A stretch of DNA of 64,000 nucleotides from Saprospiraceae bacterium (GTDB taxonomy: Bacteria; Bacteroidota; Bacteroidia; Chitinophagales; Saprospiraceae): assembly GCA_016720635.1 (NCBI GenBank), contig JADKKF010000010.1, forward strand, positions 1 to 64,000. The letters are read 5' to 3'. The number at the start of each line of letters is the position of its first letter. Within the stretch, counting starts at the first letter, position 1. The position numbers and the translations under genes are program-made. Under the pieces are notes generated by a model that was not told the origin of the DNA, did no database searches, and was given only the letters and a program-made list of their open reading frames with translations. Below are positions 7,553 through 16,020 of this stretch, one piece after another.

Positions 7553-8246
7553 GGGTACTGAAAGAATTAGTTTTTATTTGGATTAAATTAACAATAAATG
7601 AAAAAAACATAGAAAAGTAGATATACCCTTTTGGTATTACAAAGTGCAATCCTTCACCAATTAGTGCCATTCCAATGAGCATCAGAAATGACAAAGCCAA
7701 TATTTTAAACGAAGGGTGTTTTTGGATAAAATCACTGATGGGTTTTGAGGCTATCAGCATCAAGATGACGCTTACAATGACCGCGGTGTACATAATCCAC
7801 AATTCACTTACCATCCCTACTGCGGTGATGATCGAATCTACTGAAAATACCAAGTCCAATAAGACAATGTCCATTAAAAGGGAATTGAAACTAGCACCCT
7901 TTTTGGCTCTAACTTCTTGATTTCGTGGGTCTTCTGTTTTTAGATATATCTCCTTGGTGCTTTTCCAAATCAAAAATAAACCGCCGAGGATTAGGATCAG
8001 ACCTTTGCCCGTAATGTCGACGTCTAAGATTGAGAATAAGGTTTTATCCCATTTTAAAATCCATGAAATGAAACCTAATAAAATCAAACGAATCAAGACG
8101 GCTAAGCCAAGCCCCCAGTACCGAAGTTTGTTGCTCTGATCTTTGGGGAGTTTGTCAGCTAGGATAGAAATGAATATTATGTTATCAATCCCCAAGATGA
8201 GTTCGAGGGCGATGAGCGTTAATAGTGGAATGAGAAATTCGGTCAT
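7542..8246 (-). CDS. TerC family integral membrane protein
   Basis: 234 residues, mostly hydrophobic, with about seven membrane segments. The acidic family motifs are present twice in the inverted-repeat arrangement: LGIDNIIFISIL near the N-terminus and DLVFSVDSIITAVGM in the middle. TerC relatives are implicated in tellurite resistance and in manganese or calcium export and metal loading of exported proteins. No other ter genes occur here, so tellurite resistance is not supported. It starts 16 nt after the bestrophin gene stop and overlaps the DUF2490 gene. Substrate unknown. Confidence 0.9.
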   Translation of the reverse strand: MTEFLIPLLTLIALELILGIDNIIFISILADKLPKDQSNKLRYWGLGLAVLIRLILLGFISWILKWDKTLFSILDVDITGKGLILILGGLFLIWKSTKEIYLKTEDPRNQEVRAKKGASFNSLLMDIVLLDLVFSVDSIITAVGMVSELWIMYTAVIVSVILMLIASKPISDFIQKHPSFKILALSFLMLIGMALIGEGLHFVIPKGYIYFSMFFSFIVNLIQIKTNSFSTHEK

Positions 8247-8262
8247 CTGATATTTTTAGATT

Positions 8263-9156
8263 TTACAAAGCATAAAATGATTTGGGCTCTATCGGACTGG
8301 GTATATTCTGTTCTCCAATTAATTGCTTGACATTGATTTCAATCGTTCTGGCTATGGTAGTCATAGCAGTATCACTTGGCCTATTCATAAATGGATCCTG
8401 TAAGTGAGTTGCAGATTTTTCAAGTAAAAAGAATATACTAGAAATGACCAAAAGCAAGGGAATTTCAAAGTGGCTTTCAATGTCTCTCAATGCAATAGAA
8501 AGTGTTACGACAAAAATATATATAAAAAAGTGTAAAAAAATACGGTAGGTAACAGGGAAAATCGTAGTCTTTATACGCTCTGCCATCCCCATGGCGTTGG
8601 AAAAGTTGACCAAGGTGTTGTTGATTTGAATTTGGCTGAAAAGATCTATTGCATTGTGCTCCTTGAGTTTAGTTATGTTTAATGTATTTAACTGCAACAA
8701 TGCCAGAGGTTTATTGGTGAATTTCTTGATGTACTCAAGATCGTCTTCAGATATGAATTCTTTTATGTTTTCAGTGGGATTTTCACCTCTCAGAGATTGT
8801 CCCAATGCATAGCACCAAGCAATATGCCTCATCGAGATTTCTCTGATTTCATGGCTAAAATCCTTGTTCACAAAAGATTGAAGTTGAAGTATGAAACTCC
8901 TGCTATCGTTGACGATACTGCCCCAGATTTTTCGAGCCTCCCACCAGCGGTCATAAGATTGACTCAACTTGAAAGATAGGATAACTGAAATGGCCGTACC
9001 AATAAATGCTGGTATGGTGATAGGCATGTCAGGGATAATCATTTTGTACTTGGAGGTAAGATAATGAACCAACAATCCTATGACTAATACATACAAAATC
9101 TCTATTTTGATGGTATTTAAAACATATGAAATGGGCACTCGTCTGTTTATTAACAT
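8263..9156 (-). CDS. Bestrophin-like anion channel family protein
   Basis: 297 residues with four clear hydrophobic stretches and the bestrophin signature after the second (ILSFKLSQSYDRWWEARKIW, then GSIVNDSRSF near 60-90). Bestrophins form pentameric anion channels; algal and animal members conduct chloride and bicarbonate, while some bacterial ones conduct cations. Being first gene of an operon ending in a beta-carbonic anhydrase makes bicarbonate the attractive substrate, an inference from context. The start ATG at 9156 lies about 23 nt downstream of a good -7 box. Confidence 0.88.
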   Translation of the reverse strand: MLINRRVPISYVLNTIKIEILYVLVIGLLVHYLTSKYKMIIPDMPITIPAFIGTAISVILSFKLSQSYDRWWEARKIWGSIVNDSRSFILQLQSFVNKDFSHEIREISMRHIAWCYALGQSLRGENPTENIKEFISEDDLEYIKKFTNKPLALLQLNTLNITKLKEHNAIDLFSQIQINNTLVNFSNAMGMAERIKTTIFPVTYRIFLHFFIYIFVVTLSIALRDIESHFEIPLLLVISSIFFLLEKSATHLQDPFMNRPSDTAMTTIARTIEINVKQLIGEQNIPSPIEPKSFYAL

Positions 9157-9178
9157 AGCGATAGATATATTTATGCAG

Positions 9179-9186
9179 CAAATATA
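9179..9186 (-). promoter_or_regulatory. Bacteroidota -7 box for the bestrophin-carbonic anhydrase operon
   Basis: The minus strand reads TATATTTG, a perfect TAnnTTTG match, about 23 nt before the bestrophin start codon. A TTG lies upstream but with a spacing of 16 rather than the usual 19-21, so the -33 element is uncertain. Confidence 0.5.
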
Positions 9187-9508
9187 ATATAACTATTTGA
9201 AACAATAGTAATACTATCACAAATGTTTGTAAAATTATTTTATGCTATTATAATACTATCTTAATTCTATGGGTGTGCTAACCAATCGTTGGCCCTGAGA
9301 TTTACGGAATAGGTTAGCCTAGTCAAACTTTGACTATTTAACCAATAGTTATTTTTAATTTTAATATGAATAAAAAATTGATAGATAAGACCAAAGATAT
9401 AGGCAAGTCTAGGTCCAGCCTTACTCAAATCATAAAAACGGGAGTCAAAAGCCAATCTACCTGCTATGTAGAGATTGAAAAAAATACTTTTTCAGTGAAA
9501 TTATTCTT
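9187..9508. other. Intergenic region between the bestrophin operon and the GH20 gene
   Basis: About 320 nt without a convincing gene. The two short open frames here (9366-9593 plus, 9267-9455 minus) have low-complexity or unlikely compositions. A small hairpin ACTATT-TAACC-AATAGT lies at 9333-9349, followed on the plus strand by a T-rich stretch; it is weak as a terminator because its stem is almost all A-T. Confidence 0.4.
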
Positions 9509-11833
9509 TTATTCAAGTTCAAGTTCATCCACAAAAAGCCAAGCTTCTTTGCCTTCCCCAGGGAGTAGTCGAGCTATTTTTCCATGTCTCTGAATGATGA
9601 TTTTGATGTTTTCAGAAGTGATGGGCGTAAATTCCATGTCAAATGCCACATAATTCTCTGTGCCTGCGGTGACTTCTTTCTCAGAAACCAGTTGGTAGGA
9701 GTCTCCGACTTTTTGGTATATGCTTACTCTTTTGGGCGGGTAAATCCACTGACCCGGAGCCTGATAAAAATGTGTTCGGAATTTGGATAGGGTTTTGGGG
9801 ATTGAAAACTCAATGGTAGCGTCCACATTTTGGCCCAACCAGCCTAGCCATTCGTTGTCTCCATATCTTTGGGGATTGCCTTTGATGCCGTTGACAAGGG
9901 CGGATTTGGTTCCCAACGAATAGTTTTCATGAGGTTCGCTCAACAAGGTGATGGCAGCCCCAGATGTTTGAGTGATATCAAATTTTCGCTTCCAAAGTTG
10001 ACCCACTGGACGTTTGCTTTTGACCATCCCAGCAGTTATTGTCGTATTTTTTGTTATAGGGATAGGCTTAGAATATTTAGGAGATTTTTTATCGGGAACT
10101 TTGTCATCGAGGGTATAAAGTATCTTATAACCTTTTTTGTATGCAGATAGCTCTAGCAGCAGTCCACCTCCTGGATTGGGCATGGTTTTTCCCTGAATCC
10201 CAGTGAAATGCGTCGCGGCATTAACTTTGAGTTGCGTGAGTCTATCCATATGTATGGCCAGTCTATCTAAAAATTGCTTATAATCTTTGGCCTTAGGTGA
10301 CCAAGCGACCTCGGCTAGGGCACAAGCCCTCGGAAATACCATATACTCAACCTTTTTCGAATCCCTCAAATATTCCGTCCAGACATTGCCTTGACAACCT
10401 AGGATATGGTTTGTATCACTTGTGGTTAGCTCCTGTGGTATTGGGTCGTAGTTATACACTTTTTCTAGCGGTAAAAATCCTCCAATTGCTAAGGGTTCAT
10501 CGGGGCTTTCATTTTGATAATAATCAAAATAACAGTGTGAAGCTGGTGTCATGATGACATCGTTACCTTTGGTAGCTGCCTTTATGCCACCTTCTGTGCC
10601 ACGATAAGACATGACGGTGGCAGTTTTAGAAATTCCACCATCCAAGATTTCATCCCAGCCAATTATTTTTTTTCCTTTAGTCGCCAAAAAAGTTTCAATT
10701 TTTTTCATAAACCAAGATTGAAGTTGGTCTTCGTTTGCAAGGCCGTACTTGGTGATATTTGCTTGACAGTCAGGACATTCTTTCCAACGGGTCTTGGGAC
10801 ATTCATCCCCACCGATATGTATATAAGGTCCTGGAAATAGTGCTGCAACTTCGGTTAATACGCTTTCTAAAAAGTAAAAAGTCGAATCTTTGGTGCAAAA
10901 AACGTCGTCAAAAACGCCCCAAGTCTTACTGGTCTTAAATGGGCCAGCAGCACAGCCAAGTTTTCTATACGACGCAAGCGCAGCAAGTGCATGACCTGGC
11001 ATTTCGATTTCTGGTATTATGGTCACGTGTCTTTTTTGTGCGTAGGATACTACGTCTTTTATCTCTTTTTGAGTGTAAAACCCTCCATATTTTTGATTGT
11101 CGTATCTAGCAGGTTGATCATTGAAATGTCCTTTAAGCGTAGAGTCTCTGTAAGCTCCTTTTTTTGTCAGTTTGGGAAATGCCTTAATCTCAATCCTCCA
11201 TCCTTGGTCATCGGTTAGATGCCAATGGAAATAATTAAACTTATGCATAGCCAACAGGTCGATATATTTTTTGACAAAAGCCACAGAATAAAAATGTCTA
11301 GCCACGTCGAGATGCATCCCTCTATAAGTAAATCTTGGGGTATCCAAAATGGCTACGCATGGGATTTTCCACTTGGTAATCCTTCGTTTTTTTGCGGGAA
11401 GGTAAACTCCCTCAGATGCCAGTTGAAGTAGCGATTGGATGCCATAAAATAAGCCTTGATTGGTCCTAGCTATTATTTGAATGTCGTTTGGATTGATATT
11501 CAGCCTATATCCTTCTGCGTACTTAAAAGTATCGACCAATAGCAAGGTTACTACATTGGTTGATTTCTCTTGTTTTGCGTATTTATTGGTTTGGAATGCA
11601 GCTTTTAAAAACTCTACTTCATTGTCCATGATGCCTTTAGTTGCATTGATTTTCACCCCATTATTCCATGTGAAGAAGCCACTTTTTTTCTGAATAGAAG
11701 CTGGAGCAGGGATTATTGGGTACCTTTGTGCGTAGATATTTGCTTGGTGCAAAAGGACAATGACTAGGCAAATTGCAGCAGTAAAATACTTTAGGCTGAG
11801 ATGGGAAAATGCAAATGTAGTTTTTCTATTCAT
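9509..11833 (-). CDS. Family GH20 beta-N-acetylhexosaminidase
   Basis: 774 residues from the ATG at 11833; an ATG 24 nt upstream is less likely because the signal peptide starts cleanly at MNRKTTFAFS and ends near residue 35 (ANIYAQ). An N-terminal GH20b-type domain (to about 160) is followed by the catalytic barrel with HWHLTDDQGWR near 204 and the catalytic Asp-Glu pair D343-E344 in HIGGDECPKTRW. The C-terminal 200 residues hold a chitobiase-type CHB_HEX domain and a discoidin-like sugar-binding domain. It releases terminal GlcNAc/GalNAc from chitin oligomers, glycans or peptidoglycan fragments, in the periplasm or at the surface. It appears monocistronic, with no chitinase or SusCD genes nearby. 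Confidence 0.93.
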   Translation of the reverse strand: MNRKTTFAFSHLSLKYFTAAICLVIVLLHQANIYAQRYPIIPAPASIQKKSGFFTWNNGVKINATKGIMDNEVEFLKAAFQTNKYAKQEKSTNVVTLLLVDTFKYAEGYRLNINPNDIQIIARTNQGLFYGIQSLLQLASEGVYLPAKKRRITKWKIPCVAILDTPRFTYRGMHLDVARHFYSVAFVKKYIDLLAMHKFNYFHWHLTDDQGWRIEIKAFPKLTKKGAYRDSTLKGHFNDQPARYDNQKYGGFYTQKEIKDVVSYAQKRHVTIIPEIEMPGHALAALASYRKLGCAAGPFKTSKTWGVFDDVFCTKDSTFYFLESVLTEVAALFPGPYIHIGGDECPKTRWKECPDCQANITKYGLANEDQLQSWFMKKIETFLATKGKKIIGWDEILDGGISKTATVMSYRGTEGGIKAATKGNDVIMTPASHCYFDYYQNESPDEPLAIGGFLPLEKVYNYDPIPQELTTSDTNHILGCQGNVWTEYLRDSKKVEYMVFPRACALAEVAWSPKAKDYKQFLDRLAIHMDRLTQLKVNAATHFTGIQGKTMPNPGGGLLLELSAYKKGYKILYTLDDKVPDKKSPKYSKPIPITKNTTITAGMVKSKRPVGQLWKRKFDITQTSGAAITLLSEPHENYSLGTKSALVNGIKGNPQRYGDNEWLGWLGQNVDATIEFSIPKTLSKFRTHFYQAPGQWIYPPKRVSIYQKVGDSYQLVSEKEVTAGTENYVAFDMEFTPITSENIKIIIQRHGKIARLLPGEGKEAWLFVDELELE

Positions 11834-11899
11834 AAAATAATCACTAATAAAAAACAAGGAAAAAATCGATTTCTAAACAAAAAATTTAGAAAAGCACCT

Positions 11900-11907
11900 C
11901 AAAATTA
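11900..11907 (-). promoter_or_regulatory. Candidate -7 box for the GH20 gene
   Basis: The minus strand reads TAATTTTG (TAnnTTTG) 66 nt upstream of the GH20 start codon. No -33 TTG sits at the usual spacing. Confidence 0.3.
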
Positions 11908-11943
11908 GTAATTAATATATTATAAAAAAAGCAAATGTGTTAT

Positions 11944-12879
11944 TTATTTTCTTAAATTCTTCAAAATGTCGTCCGTCATCATCTTCAGATCGTACTTTGG
12001 AGTCCAACCCCAATCAATTCTTGCGGCATCATCGTTGACGCTTTCTGGCCAAGATGCGGCGATTGCTTGTCGAAAATCGGGTTGATAATCGATTTTAAAA
12101 TTAGGAATGGTTTTGGATATTTCAGCAGCAATCTCTGCTGGTGTGAAATCCATAGCACCTATGTTGTAGGAGGTTCTGACCTTTATTTTTTCCTTGGGAG
12201 CGTCCATGATTTCCAGCGTCGCTTTGATGGCATCGGGCATATACATCATGGGCAGGCGTGTATCTTTGTCTAAATAGCATGTATATTTTCCATCCGCGAC
12301 TGCTTTGAGATATATGTCCACGGCGTAGTCTGTAGTACCTCCTCCAGGGAGGGTTTCCCAACTTATGATACCAGGATATCGTACAGAACGGACATCTACA
12401 TTGTATCTTTTATGATAATATTGGCACCAGTTTTCTCCAGCAGCTTTACTGATTCCGTAAACAGTTTCAGGTGTTATATTGGGGTGTTGAGGAGTGTTCA
12501 CGCGTGGGGTAAGTTGCCCAAAAACAGCAATGGTACTTGGGTAAAATACCTTATCTAAATCATAATTTCTGGCTGCTTCTAATATATTTAGCAATCCATT
12601 CATATTGATATTCCAAGTAAAAACTGGATTTGCCTCCCCTTTGGCCGACAATATGGCTGCAAGGTGATAGATTTGGTCTATTTGGTATTTTGAAATAAGA
12701 TAAAATAATTTATTGGAGTCCGTCACGTCCAATTGCTCATAAGGCCCATCGTAAGTTCCAGTGGTCCTAATATCAGAAGCAATAACATTGTCCTCTCCAT
12801 ATAGTTCTCTTAGGTTTTTTACTAGGATTGTACCGATTTGACCACAAGCGCCAGTGACTAAAATTTTTGGCTTCGCCAT
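11944..12879 (-). CDS. L-threonine 3-dehydrogenase, short-chain/epimerase-like type
   Basis: 311 residues of an extended short-chain dehydrogenase with the NAD-binding motif GACGQIG (residues 10-16), YHLAAILSAKGE, the active-site Ser/Tyr-Lys pattern (PSTIAVFG; VYGISKAAGE) and the threonine-dehydrogenase-specific run TPETVYGISKAAGENWCQYY and YPGIISWETLPGGGTTDYAV. It should oxidise L-threonine to 2-amino-3-ketobutyrate with NAD+ in the cytoplasm, the first step towards glycine and acetyl-CoA. Its close relatives are the epimerase-like TDH enzymes of Flavobacterium and Cytophaga, unrelated to the zinc-dependent E. coli Tdh. The lyase partner (kbl) is not in the window. Divergent from the topoisomerase gene. 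Confidence 0.88.
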   Translation of the reverse strand: MAKPKILVTGACGQIGTILVKNLRELYGEDNVIASDIRTTGTYDGPYEQLDVTDSNKLFYLISKYQIDQIYHLAAILSAKGEANPVFTWNINMNGLLNILEAARNYDLDKVFYPSTIAVFGQLTPRVNTPQHPNITPETVYGISKAAGENWCQYYHKRYNVDVRSVRYPGIISWETLPGGGTTDYAVDIYLKAVADGKYTCYLDKDTRLPMMYMPDAIKATLEIMDAPKEKIKVRTSYNIGAMDFTPAEIAAEISKTIPNFKIDYQPDFRQAIAASWPESVNDDAARIDWGWTPKYDLKMMTDDILKNLRK

Positions 12880-13024
12880 GTTTATTTTTTATTTCAGGTA
12901 AAAATATTCAAATTTTCAATAAAAATGATAATTGCCTGTGTACTTAGGTAAAAAAAAGTGTAGAACGATTGAATTCACCTCAGCCCTCTTCCATATACTA
13001 GCTTTATATATTAATATAAATGAT

Positions 13025-13032
13025 TATATTTG
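13025..13032 (+). promoter_or_regulatory. -7 box of the topoisomerase IV subunit B gene
   Basis: TATATTTG (TAnnTTTG) lies 21 nt upstream of the ATG at 13054. This supports the start at 13054 over 13030, which would fall inside the promoter element. Confidence 0.55.
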
Positions 13033-13053
13033 CAGCTAAACACAGTAATATTC

Positions 13054-14949
13054 ATGGCTGAAATTAGATACGAAGACGATAGTATAATTTCCTTAGATTG
13101 GAAGGATCATATCCGATTAAGACCGGGTATGTATATCGGAAAACTTGGGGATGGCTCGACGCCAGAAGATGGTATATACGTCCTTTTGAAGGAAATTATA
13201 GACAATAGCATCGACGAATTTGTCATGGGAAATGGCCGTGAGATTGACATAAAGATTGACAAAAACAAGGTCATGATTCGGGATTTTGGTAGGGGTATTC
13301 CCTTGGGCAAAGTTATCGATTGTGTGTCGAGAATCAATACAGGTGGAAAGTACGATAATAAAGCTTTCAAAAAATCTGTCGGTCTGAATGGAGTCGGAAC
13401 CAAAGCTGTAAATGCGCTGAGCGATTATTTTTTGGTAAAATCGGTGCGTGACGGCGAATTGAAATCGGCTGAGTTTAATAAAGGAATTTTGACCAATGAT
13501 AATCCAATCGTGAAGGTTTCTGAAAAGAATGGAACCTTTATGGAATTCGTACCAGACGAGACCATTTTCAAAAACTTTTATTGGCGTCCAGAATTCATCG
13601 AAAATCAACTTTGGAATTATGTATATCTGAATGCGGGGTTGAAAATAAACTTCAATGGAAAGACTTTCGTAAGTAAGAATGGGCTTTTGGATTTATTGAC
13701 AAAGAAGACCGCTGCTGAGGAATTGCATTACCCCATTATCCATCTTCATGGGGAGGATATAGAACTGGCGATGTCGCACTCGAACCAATACGGGGAGCAA
13801 TATTATTCATTCGTCAATGGACAATACACGACGCAAGGAGGTACACACCTAGCCGCTTTTCGAGAATCTTTGGTCAAGACGCTTCGGGATTTCTATGGTA
13901 AAAATTTTGATGCTCAGGATATAAGGACTTCGGTTGTAGCCGCATTGAGCGTCAGGATCGAAGAGCCTGTTTTTGAATCACAGACTAAAACCAAGCTAGG
14001 TTCGCTTACTGTTTCACCCGATGGTCAGTCTATTAGAACTTTTATCAATGATTTTCTCAGTAAAGAGTTAGACAATTTTTTACATAGAAATCCAGAGGTA
14101 GCACAAGCCATGCTGAAGCGAATTCTTCAATCCGAAAGAGAGCGAAAAGAAATCGCAGGCATCAAAAAACTAGCCAATGAAAGAGCTAAAAAGGCCAATA
14201 TTCACAATAAGAAATTGAAAGATTGCCGTGCCCACTACAACGAGAAAAATAGCGGCAGTATCGAAGATCGACAAAGCACAACCCTTTTTATTACGGAAGG
14301 GGATAGTGCCAGCGGTAGTATCACAAAAAGCCGTAATGTCCAGACTCAAGCGGTCTTTAGTTTGCGTGGAAAGCCGCTCAACTGCTATGGTATGACCAAG
14401 AAAGTCGTCTATCAAAACGAAGAATTGAATTTGCTCCAACACGCCCTCAATATTGAGGACGATATGGATGATTTGAGATTTAATAGAATCGTGATTGCCA
14501 CCGATGCCGACGTTGATGGTATGCATATTCGACTATTGTTGCTGACTTTTTTCTTGCAGTTTTTTCCAGATTTGGTGCGAAATGGACACTTATTTATATT
14601 GCAAACACCTTTGTTTAGGGTTAGAGACAAGTCAAAAACTTTTTACTGCTACAGCGAAACAGAAAAACAAACCGCGATATCATCGTTAAGAGGAAAGCCC
14701 GAAATCACCCGATTCAAGGGTCTTGGCGAGATCAGCCCAGATGAATTTGGTAAATTTATTGGCGATGACATACGTCTTGATCCTGTCATTTTGCACGACG
14801 ATCAAAGCATCGAAGATATTCTAGAATATTATATGGGAAAAAATACGCCCGATCGACAAGAATTTATCATTGGGAATCTGAGGGTTGAGCAGGACGATGT
14901 TACGGAAGAAATAGAAGAAATCCTAGAAATGGAAGAAGCAGAGGCTTAA
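13054..14949 (+). CDS. parE: DNA topoisomerase IV subunit B (type IIA, GyrB/ParE family)
   Basis: 631 residues from the ATG at 13054 (MAEIRYEDDSI). The GHKL ATPase domain shows LKEIIDNSIDEF, DFGRGIPLG and the ATP-lid motif GLNGVGTKAVNALS. The transducer follows, then the TOPRIM domain with TLFITEGDSASG, SLRGKPLN and ATDADVDGMHIRLLLL. It lacks the long insertions of many gyrase B subunits and has the roughly 630-residue length usual for ParE. With the A subunit it would decatenate daughter chromosomes using ATP. The ParC partner is not adjacent. A ureohydrolase gene follows 9 nt downstream, probably on the same message. GyrB versus ParE is judged by length and motif style. Confidence 0.88.
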   Translation: MAEIRYEDDSIISLDWKDHIRLRPGMYIGKLGDGSTPEDGIYVLLKEIIDNSIDEFVMGNGREIDIKIDKNKVMIRDFGRGIPLGKVIDCVSRINTGGKYDNKAFKKSVGLNGVGTKAVNALSDYFLVKSVRDGELKSAEFNKGILTNDNPIVKVSEKNGTFMEFVPDETIFKNFYWRPEFIENQLWNYVYLNAGLKINFNGKTFVSKNGLLDLLTKKTAAEELHYPIIHLHGEDIELAMSHSNQYGEQYYSFVNGQYTTQGGTHLAAFRESLVKTLRDFYGKNFDAQDIRTSVVAALSVRIEEPVFESQTKTKLGSLTVSPDGQSIRTFINDFLSKELDNFLHRNPEVAQAMLKRILQSERERKEIAGIKKLANERAKKANIHNKKLKDCRAHYNEKNSGSIEDRQSTTLFITEGDSASGSITKSRNVQTQAVFSLRGKPLNCYGMTKKVVYQNEELNLLQHALNIEDDMDDLRFNRIVIATDADVDGMHIRLLLLTFFLQFFPDLVRNGHLFILQTPLFRVRDKSKTFYCYSETEKQTAISSLRGKPEITRFKGLGEISPDEFGKFIGDDIRLDPVILHDDQSIEDILEYYMGKNTPDRQEFIIGNLRVEQDDVTEEIEEILEMEEAEA

Positions 14950-14958
14950 AAATAAGTT

Positions 14959-16020
14959 ATGTCAAGTACGAAAGACCAAAAAATAGCAAAGTTCGATCCC
15001 AATGGAGTAGGGCTTCAAAATGGAAATTTTATCGGGTTGCCTTTTGATGAACAAGAAGCTGATATCATTCTGCTTCCCGTGCCTTGGGATGTGACGGTTT
15101 CTTATACCGATGGAACTTCTATGGGGCCTGCAAATATCCTAGAAGCCAGTGCTCAATTGGATTTGGAGGATACTGATGTGAAAAATGCTTGGCATTATGG
15201 CATTCATTGGTTGGAAACAAATAGCGATCTCATTGAAGAAAATAAATCGTTGAGGGTCCTTGCAAAGTCTGTCATCGACTGCTTGGAAGCTGGGATTCCG
15301 TTGGATAATAAACACTTAGAATTTCAACAAAAAATCAATGAGGCCTGTGAAAATTTGAAAAATAGAATTTTTACTCAAACGACCGAATTGTTACAAAAAA
15401 ATAAATTGATAGGACTGGTAGGAGGGGACCATTCTACGCCTTTGGGATACCTTTCTGCAATTGATAATCATTATCAAAATTCTGGTTTTGGCATATTGCA
15501 TATCGACGCCCACATGGATTTGAGAAAGGCTTACGAGGGTTTTGAATATTCACACGCTTCCATTTTTTATAACGTCATCAAGGGTTTAAAAAATTGTAAA
15601 AAGCTGGTTCAAGTGGGCATTCGTGATTTCTGTCAAGAGGAAATGTCGCTGGCTAAAGATTCCGATTTGATATCAGTTTACACGATGCAGGCGATTAGAG
15701 AAAGCCAATTTCAAGGTCAAACTTATGATCAAATTGTCACAAAAATCATCGAAGATCTGCCACCGATGGTGTATATTAGTTTTGATATCGACGGACTGGA
15801 TCCAAGCCTTTGCCCTAATACTGGCACGCCAGTAGGTGAGGGGTTTAGCTTTTTTGAAGCCGTATATTTGATTAAAAAAATAGTCCAAGCCAAGAAAAAA
15901 ATCATTGGTTTTGATTTGGTTGAAGTAGGAGGCTTGGGCAATGAATGGGACGGCAATGTTGGCGCTAGAATATTGTATAAAATGGCTAATTTGGCACGAC
16001 TGAGCTGGGATTTGAACTGA
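14959..16020 (+). CDS. Ureohydrolase family enzyme (formimidoylglutamase/arginase/agmatinase type)
   Basis: 353 residues with all manganese-binding motifs: LVGGDHSTPLG near 152, LHIDAHMDLR near 172 and ISFDIDGLDPS near 271. The family hydrolyses guanidino or formimino groups (arginine, agmatine, proclavaminate, N-formimidoyl-glutamate). Sequence around the substrate loops does not let me choose among these, though Bacteroidota homologues are often labelled formimidoylglutamase or agmatinase. Cytoplasmic, no signal peptide. It begins 9 nt after the topoisomerase gene and its 3' end overlaps the convergent glycosyltransferase by 35 nt. A second, degenerate member of the same fold occurs at 49038. 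Confidence 0.88.
   Translation: MSSTKDQKIAKFDPNGVGLQNGNFIGLPFDEQEADIILLPVPWDVTVSYTDGTSMGPANILEASAQLDLEDTDVKNAWHYGIHWLETNSDLIEENKSLRVLAKSVIDCLEAGIPLDNKHLEFQQKINEACENLKNRIFTQTTELLQKNKLIGLVGGDHSTPLGYLSAIDNHYQNSGFGILHIDAHMDLRKAYEGFEYSHASIFYNVIKGLKNCKKLVQVGIRDFCQEEMSLAKDSDLISVYTMQAIRESQFQGQTYDQIVTKIIEDLPPMVYISFDIDGLDPSLCPNTGTPVGEGFSFFEAVYLIKKIVQAKKKIIGFDLVEVGGLGNEWDGNVGARILYKMANLARLSWDLN

Noticed and set aside
7542..8246. Tellurite resistance from the TerC gene
   Set aside because: No terB, terD or other ter genes; the operon context points to ion handling instead.
9366..9593. Open frame of 75 residues on the plus strand
   Set aside because: Serine-run composition, overlaps the GH20 C-terminus in antisense, no start signals.
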